Below, in pieces: positions 57,930 to 64,000 of a stretch of 64,000 nt of DNA. A model generated the notes under the pieces. It saw only the letters and a list, made by a program, of their open reading frames with translations. It ran no database searches and had not been told where the DNA came from. Positions within the stretch are counted from its first letter, which is position 1. Each line of letters starts with the position of its first letter. The DNA is taken from assembly GCA_964017235.1 (NCBI GenBank), contig OZ024935.1, positions 86,271,052 through 86,335,051 of the forward strand, read 5' to 3'. Source of the stretch: Sabellastarte sp. h YS-2021. Taxonomy: Eukaryota; Annelida; Polychaeta; Sabellida; Sabellidae. Both the position numbers and the translations under genes were made by a program.

Positions 57930-58650
57930 TGGACAATTTGAAATCAGAATTTGGTCAGTCATAAGTGACCACAGGTAACAGTACATATATTGTAAATCTC
58001 TGAAGTGATAAGTCAAGTGTAACATTTTTTCCAAAATAGACCCATACACTGATCACAGGGTTTTCAGCTATAAGATACAAAGACAACTATGAGTTCAATA
58101 TTTCTACAAATATTTAGAAAATGATATCTGGTACAATGATAAAGGGATAACATCTGAGCTATCACCATGAAAACAAATGAAAATACTGGATGTGTTATTA
58201 AGGTTTGAACCAAAAGATACCAAAATTAGACCCATTAACTGATCATTACTTACACCAAAAACACTGCATATTCTAGAAATATAAACATGCAGACACTACT
58301 TCACATTTGAAATTGGTTAAACAGGCTCATTATTTGATTACTGACCACATATAACAATGCCATATATGGTACACTTCATATAGTTAAAGTATTTATTCAG
58401 TGTTTAACTTTTTTTCAAAATAGACCCAAAGACTGATTCAAGGGTTTTGGTCAATTAGGGACAGAAAAAGTAATATTTTTAATATTTACATAAATATTAG
58501 GGGATTAATATTGGGCACAGTAATAAAGGGATAACACACCTATTATTTGAGGTATTAACATTGAACATATATGAAATACTCTTTGTGTTATTCAGGTTCA
58601 AAGTAAAAAATTCACCAAAATTAGACCCATAAACTGATTCACGCTTCTAC
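57930..58650 (-). repeat. Right inverted arm, four ~200-bp tandem units
   Basis: TAGACCC landmarks near 58040, 58225, 58422 and 58625, in inverted orientation to the left arm. The outermost 45 bp are identical to the left arm; inner parts are diverged. Confidence 0.8.
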
Positions 58651-59779
58651 TTCAAATGAAATGTACTAGTATTTTCACATTCAGTTTCACAAGCAGCAAT
58701 TACCGTGTAGCTGTACGTTTACCTAGTTTCCCATTTTTTTCTCCTTGATTCAACTCCATTGCATGGTTACATGTGGAGTTCACTTGATATGCTCGATATT
58801 ACCTTAACAGATGAAGAGGATATGAAATCCAAATTTGACCTTTTGAAGCTATGCAGTTTTCATCTCCACCGTCTTATATCATTTAAAGGATAGACCTTCT
58901 ATAAGGTCCTTCCTTAGTGCACTATGATTCTGTGAGAGCATTTCCCTCTAGAAGGAAGAACTTCCAGTGAGACTGTAAGATCCAAACTGTTATGAAATGC
59001 AGTCATTCATTGTCTGAAAAAAAAACACTTGTGAGCAAGTGTATTTAAAGGAAGAAGTTACTTAATGGGGCCTAATGGTAGTCAGTGGTACAGAGTCACA
59101 TTTCATACATGGGGGCATGTTTGTCAGTTGGCATATTTGTGCTTTACAGGAATCATTGGTCCAATTCACTAGTTATTTTAGTGTCTTAGCCTGTTTGTAT
59201 AGTAACCTCTGGTTAATATCTTCGCAATGCCTTCAGACATATTTTAGTTTTAATGCTGTTAGTTTCTTTATTTGGAGCTAGATCCAAAGTTGCAAAACTT
59301 CAAACAGTTCTAATGACATACACTTATCTATGCATTTTTGAAATGACCGCAATTTTCTGAGGTTATTGTGATAACGTATTTACATTTATTTGTTGGTTGG
59401 TATGTAGATTTGTATGCTTTAGTGGAATAATAAACTGTTAAAGTTACTAATGTACATAACATTTATCTTAATATGATTTCTGCACATGTGGACTATTTTT
59501 GCATTGTAATTGCTCTCACCGACTCAGAGATTCAAAGTCATCTAGGGAGTGTTTAGTTTGGGAAATACACAATGGAAGCCATTTAAAGTTTCAATGCAAC
59601 CATGAAGTATAAATATCCATAAGCTTGATATTGGATACTTTTATTCATCTGACCATTGGCCCCTGCTTTAAGGTGAAACAGTGTTACAATTCCAAAACAG
59701 TTCTGATATCTCTTCCAATATTTGTTCCAGAGGTTTAGAAGGTGCAGACATGAAAATCATGGACTGCCTAGCCTTTTGC

Positions 59780-59840
59780 CTAGTTAGATTTGACATGTTT
59801 CACCTTTTTGTCTAGTTAGATTTGACATGTTTCACCTCTT
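59780..59840 (+). repeat. 32-bp tandem duplication
   Basis: CTAGTTAGATTTGACATGTT followed by TCACCT occurs twice head to tail with one or two differences near the end. Confidence 0.85.
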
Positions 59841-61309
59841 CAGGGTCATATAGGATGGAGTTACCATCAAGGTCTGATATTTCTCATATTATTGATACAA
59901 AGAGTTCGGAATTTGAAATAACAAATGCTCATCCATTTGTATACCTATCTTCTGGTTGGTAAAAAGCTGTGAATTGGGTTTGTAGCTCCTGATTCGGGGT
60001 TGAAGGGTGGCGGGGGCGCAACTAAAAATAATGCAATATGTGGGTTTGCAACTGAAAAGATAGCTTTCTGAGCAACTTTTGTGATTTTATCCCCATAACT
60101 TTAGGTCTAGATATGCTTTTCTTATTATTAAAAGATGAGTTTACGACCAAGTTAAGATTAAAATTGGCTACATATTCAAAAAGTGTGAAATTATTAAGGA
60201 GACATACTACTGGCTCCTGAACATTACCAAACTTCAGCAGATAATTAATATTTTAGTTTTCGAACATTCCAAAGTAAAAGATTGACTCCAACAACAGCTT
60301 TTTTTCAGGATTTCAAGCCGATTAGAGGGATGAATTGGTATAGTCCAACAGGGCTGTAAAAACATTCTTGTCTGTGCTTGACATGTCTGTAGGAGTAAAT
60401 CGGATCCCATACCAAACAATTCCTGGTAGCTATAGTTTTCTGGTGAAAAATAGACACTTAACAGTAGAATGTTTACACGGATAACACAATGACATTTGGT
60501 GGTTTTCTTTTCCCTGTATTTGGGATTAGAAAGGTATCTCTCTGGGCGTACTTGGATGGAGTGATCTGAATGATGAAAAATGGTGCCAAGTGATTTTTTT
60601 ACATTCAGATGGCATTTTAGTATAATGACAATCATTTACAAAGTGATTGTACAACACTGTATGACCACTTTCTAAGTGATCAAACCGATCACTGGTCACA
60701 TTTTTAATGATTTAAATATGTTCTGTACAAATGCATTATGACTGTAAAGATTTTCTTTGGAAATTTGTGTCACAGACACCTATTATAACACATATCATAA
60801 TGAGTTACAACTGCACAATCATAATTAAAACACTTTATAATGTGTTGATTTAATTTCATTCCCTTGAAATGAAAGTTTAAATGTTTTTTTTTCAGAATTC
60901 ACAGAAGAGGAAATCTGACCTTTCTAATAATTCATCAGAAAATTCTACAAAAAGTATTTACCACAATAGGTACTAATGGAATAACCTTTTCATTTAGTAT
61001 ATGTAGGGTTAAAGGTAAGTGATATTCTTATGACATCAAATTGAAATCAACTAAGTGAGTTCTTTTCAAGAAGGGTGAAAATTATAAGATAACTTTTGTG
61101 ACATTAAACTCAAATAAGGCAAGTCAATTCGTTTGCAGTTGGGGTTAAAACTCTAGAATTTTTCAGTGTCATCAATAGCAAATTAAGCAAGCCAATTCCT
61201 CAGCGCAGTTAGAAATTCTAGGAAATCTCTTATAAAATTAAACACAAATTAAACAATGTTTCATTAGTTCACTAGTTTCCTCCACATGTTCACTGTGTTC
61301 CAGGCATTT

Positions 61310-61545
61310 GTTAAAAATGACACAAAACATTTATAAATTAGCTGAAGAAATGAAGGTTATGCTGGAAATATTTTTCAAACACTCATCATTAAATGTTTGA
61401 TGAAGAGTACACATAAAATGTTTAAACAACATTTATTGACAATGTTTCGTAAGTGTTTGCTCTGAAAATGTTTTACAAACGTGTTTGTAAACTGGTTTTC
61501 ATACCCATCATTTTAAAATGTTTTTGAAATGTTTTATGTTAAACG
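61310..61545. repeat. AAATGTTT-rich stretch
   Basis: AAATGTTT or AAACATTT words occur about ten times in 235 bp on both strands. It suggests a decayed palindromic MITE; the ends cannot be set. Confidence 0.4.
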
Positions 61546-61551
61546 ATTTCT

Positions 61552-61630
61552 GTTAACCAGCGCACTGAGTTCCCCTTTGTGGGGAGGACATTGCGCCTGC
61601 AAAGCAGTAGATTAGATAGATTAGATTAGT
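61552..61630 (-). repeat. Dispersed repeat family E, fragment
   Basis: On the minus strand: TCTACTGCTTTGCAGGCGCA..CCCCACAAAGGGGAACTCAG, matching the start of the copies at 41050 and 63785. Confidence 0.6.
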
Positions 61631-62637
61631 TATAACATCTAAGTTGCCCTTGTCATCCACCAAATTTTGTTAAATGAAATATAGTGATATGGAGAATTTT
61701 ATAAGATTTCTTTCTTTGAATTCAAAACAGCATGCTCTGCCACGTAGCGAAAATTTGTATCTGAAAGATGTTTCTGGTTTAAACAGAAAATAAATCTCTT
61801 TTTGAAATAACACAGTTAATGTACCTTGAGATGTATAGAAGATAATGCAGTTAGCATACAATACAGAATCCTTTTCAATATTATTCCTACAAAGGAATAA
61901 TTGTGTTGAGTTAAAATAATTAATAACACTGTGTCACGTTTGTGAGTAAACAGAGCAGACAATTTGTCAGCTGGCTTCTGAATGTGACACCACAGAGTCA
62001 TTTTGTAATCAAATTGAACAATGGATAAACAAGGCCGAAAAGTCCTTTGATCTACAGGTGCGAGCTGTAAAGCTATCAGTAGGGCACTGACATCAGAACT
62101 TGGAAACGATCAGAAACACCAACAGTGCATACTAGAAAGGTAGATTCCTTACTGGAAGCGCAAATTCCATGAAAGGCTGGAACTAACCAGAGAAAGGGAA
62201 AACAATAATAAAATAAATGATCTCTGGAAGCACACGCCAAGGTAGAGCTGATGCTTAAAAACAATATTGTCATAACCATCACATTACCAAATACAATGAA
62301 AATGTAAGGCCTCTGTGGCATGGATGGACCTTTTTTCCATTGAACTTCATATTAATTTTTTTATAAAAAATAGTTTTAAAATTTATCAGGAACAGAGAAG
62401 TCAATACCAAATCACTTCTAAAATGAATATGTTTGTTAAGAGATGAAATCCATGGAAAAATATCTTCAAGCTTGAAAAATGGTACATGTAACAGATTTAA
62501 AAACATATGAATAAAGATTGTGTATATCTCCTCGATGTAAAGCTAATTAGAATAAGATTAATGTAATGATATGCAACAATAATCGATGTTGTATGGAAAA
62601 AAAAAATATATATATATATATATATATGTCAAAATTG

Positions 62638-63090
62638 TTAGTCACTTGTTAAATTTTGGGCTGGTCTGAGTGCAAAGGTCAACAAATTATATACCCGCAG
62701 GTTCAGGCATGTTAATTGTCTTCCAGAGTACCTCCTATGGTTATGACTCTGTTGATAAGTACTGAAGTGTCCAGAGACCAGTGTGACTCCAGTTGGTTTG
62801 GGCTTTAGAACTGAAAGTTTGTTTTCATACATCCTTTTCCTGAATTATCTGCCAGTTTTACCAGTGTATATCATGTTACATATGATGCAGGTGATGACAT
62901 ACCTCATTTCATTCCTTGGATGTCCATATTCATACGTCATACTACTGGTCATACTGACCAAGTTAGAATCAATACCTGATTCTATTAATTTCAAACCACT
63001 ATACCACCAGATACTAATCCACACCAAATCTGTACCGGCCCAATGCACCTCTATTTTGACTGTGAAACCCAGGACTGTACCAACTCTCAT
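62638..63090 (-). pseudogene. Penelope-like element remnant, GIY-YIG endonuclease
   Basis: A minus-strand frame broken by a single in-frame TAA (about 62843) reads RYVITCIICNMIYTGKTGR, then FRKRMYENK, then GVTLVSGHF and SHNHRR. This is the pattern of Penelope-type GIY-YIG nucleases: Y-x-I-x-C-x2-C, Y-x-G-x-T-x-R, a downstream Arg, then G-x-HF. The upstream part reads like a hairpin-free linker; no RT is visible. GIY-YIG domains of this class nick target DNA for reverse transcription. Confidence 0.65.
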
Positions 63091-63324
63091 AAAGTACTTT
63101 AAGGATATTCTCTACCAATGATTTTCAAGATTAGCCTCTGATGAGACCATAATATAAAGGTGGAACAGAAAACCGCAGAGGTTAGTGCTAAATGATTTGT
63201 GCAAAATATATTTCTGTGTGTACTATTTTTGGATCCGCTTGCTATTGACACAAGATTGCATTTTCTTAGTTTTTATCAAAAGCTACACTCATTTAATGTT
63301 TTCCTTAATGGTCATGTTTGAGGT

Positions 63325-63480
63325 CAGAAGTCAAAGTTATGGTTTTACATCCCATTCTAAAGTCAGGGTCACATAAACACAAGTCCTAAGTATTTCCACT
63401 TAAGGAAGTCATACCCACACTGAGTGGACATCATGTGATTAGATGCCACACTTGCTGGCCACTAGGCTACTGAGGTCTTC
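63325..63480 (-). mobile_element. SINE family 2, diverged copy
   Basis: On the minus strand: GAAGACCTCAGTAGCCTAGTGG..AAGTGTGGCATCTAATCAC..GGGATGTAAAACCATAACTTTGA. Head and tail agree with the copy at 10461; the B-box region is degraded. Confidence 0.55.
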
Positions 63481-63570
63481 GATGGTCATGTTTGATCCCA
63501 TCAAGATATTTTGCTTTTCATTATGATAGACATGACCTTAAATAAAGATCCTAAGTTTGGCTTCATAACT

Positions 63571-63612
63571 TAATATGGATACGTTCTTTTTAATATGGAT
63601 ACGTTCTTTTTA
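63571..63612 (+). repeat. 20-bp perfect tandem duplication
   Basis: TAATATGGATACGTTCTTTT occurs twice in a row; very likely a recent slippage event. Confidence 0.85.
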
Positions 63613-63784
63613 AGCAGCTGAATTCATTATCAGTATGGCTCAGACCACCTTAAGATTGGAGAGATTCCTCACCCCTACGTGTCCAAGTAAACTCAAGTTA
63701 ATTCCAATGTACGTGAAAAGTAGAAATATATCAGGAAGCAGCATAGACAGTGAAGAAACCAGTTGCTTAAACATTTATTAATCG

Positions 63785-64000
63785 AATCGAATCTACTGTT
63801 TTGCAAGTGGAATATCTTCCCCACAAAGGGAACTCAGTGTGCTAATTAAACAAAACCATTATCATAGGGAGAGCCAAGGGGCGTTCAAGGTCAGTAATCC
63901 AGGATTGTGGGTGTAACCAGGAGGGAAGAAAACTAAGTTGAGAAACTAGAGCTGAAGAGGTGGGTTTTGAGATGCTTCCTAAAGATGCAACAGAGGGACT
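63785..64000 (+). repeat. Dispersed repeat family E copy (runs off the window)
   Basis: TCTACTGTTTTGCAAGTGG..CCCCACAAAGGGAACTCAGT..GAAGAGGTGGGTTTTGAGAT..GATGCAACAGAGGGACT parallels 41050-41275. The run continues past the window edge. Possibly a LINE 3' UTR. Confidence 0.65.

Larger units (their letters stand above)
50471..58650. mobile_element. Foldback-like element with long inverted arms of tandem units
   Basis: The left arm begins GTAGAAGCGTGAATCAGTTT at 50471 and the right arm ends with its exact reverse complement at 58650. Arms of about 720-745 bp (50471-51215 and 57930-58650) are built from four roughly 200-bp units each, marked by ATCAGTTTATGGGTCTA or ATCAGTTTTTGGGTCTA. Without later insertions (two SINEs and an L1-like element) the element is about 2.4 kb and shows no transposase. 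No clear target duplication: the flanks are AAAAAC and TTCAAA. It resembles FB-type foldback elements in design only. Confidence 0.8.
58651..62637. other. Intergenic, small repeats only
   Basis: Contains a 32-bp tandem duplication (59780-59840), an AAATGTTT-rich stretch (61310-61545), a family E fragment (61552-61630, minus) and an A-run followed by a TA repeat (62597-62628). The 133-codon open frame on the minus strand at 60234-60635 has no recognisable motif and is not called. Confidence 0.5.

Noticed and set aside
60234-60635. 133-codon minus-strand open frame
   Set aside because: No motif, no splice or promoter context, composition typical of chance frames in AT-rich DNA.

Overview
This window looks like AT-rich nuclear DNA from an animal. 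The coding exons are split by introns with GT..AG borders, the P450s have an N-terminal membrane anchor of microsomal type, and most of the rest is decayed retrotransposons, tRNA-derived SINEs and inverted-repeat elements. A marine invertebrate such as a mollusc, another lophotrochozoan or a lancelet fits. That placement is an inference from the repeat types and cannot be settled by reading.

The only host genes I can support are a tandem cluster of cytochrome P450 paralogues, all on the minus strand. Each has a 617-nt first exon (membrane anchor to about residue 206) and, where visible, a second exon of about 845 nt (I-helix, K-helix, PERF, heme loop). Read in the direction of transcription, the exons alternate perfectly: E1 (49387-50003), E2 (20980-21823), E1 (12386-13002), E2 (6949-7795), E1 (3515-4131). 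That gives two complete genes of 486 and 487 residues and a third whose second exon lies beyond the left edge. TATA-like boxes sit 110-155 bp upstream of each ATG. Conserved catalytic positions are altered in all copies: C-helix Trp to His and Arg to Lys, loss of the I-helix acid-alcohol pair, and heme-loop Gly to Ser or Tyr and Arg to Lys. This points away from ordinary monooxygenase chemistry and possibly toward peroxide rearrangement or isomerisation.

The two introns differ sharply. The 4.6-kb intron (7796-12385) holds SINEs and a MITE. The 27.6-kb intron (21824-49386) is a sink for mobile elements. It holds a tandem duplication, two tyrosine-recombinase retrotransposons (one fairly complete at 33.9-38.3 kb, one reduced to gag and pol pieces at 25.8-29.3 kb with a nested L1-like insertion), L1-like, Jockey-like and L2-like LINE pieces, a minisatellite split by a SINE, and a 0.9-kb nest of inverted repeats.

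Upstream of the 5'-most P450 lies a foldback-like element (50471-58650). Its inverted arms are built from roughly 200-bp tandem units. It was later hit by two SINEs and by a young L1/Tx1-like element (52385-57681) with an uninterrupted 1270-codon ORF2, a 27-nt poly(A) tail and an identical 47-bp target duplication. The right edge holds a Penelope-like GIY-YIG remnant and more dispersed repeats. Nothing here is bacterial, and I see no CRISPR array, rRNA or convincing free-standing tRNA gene.
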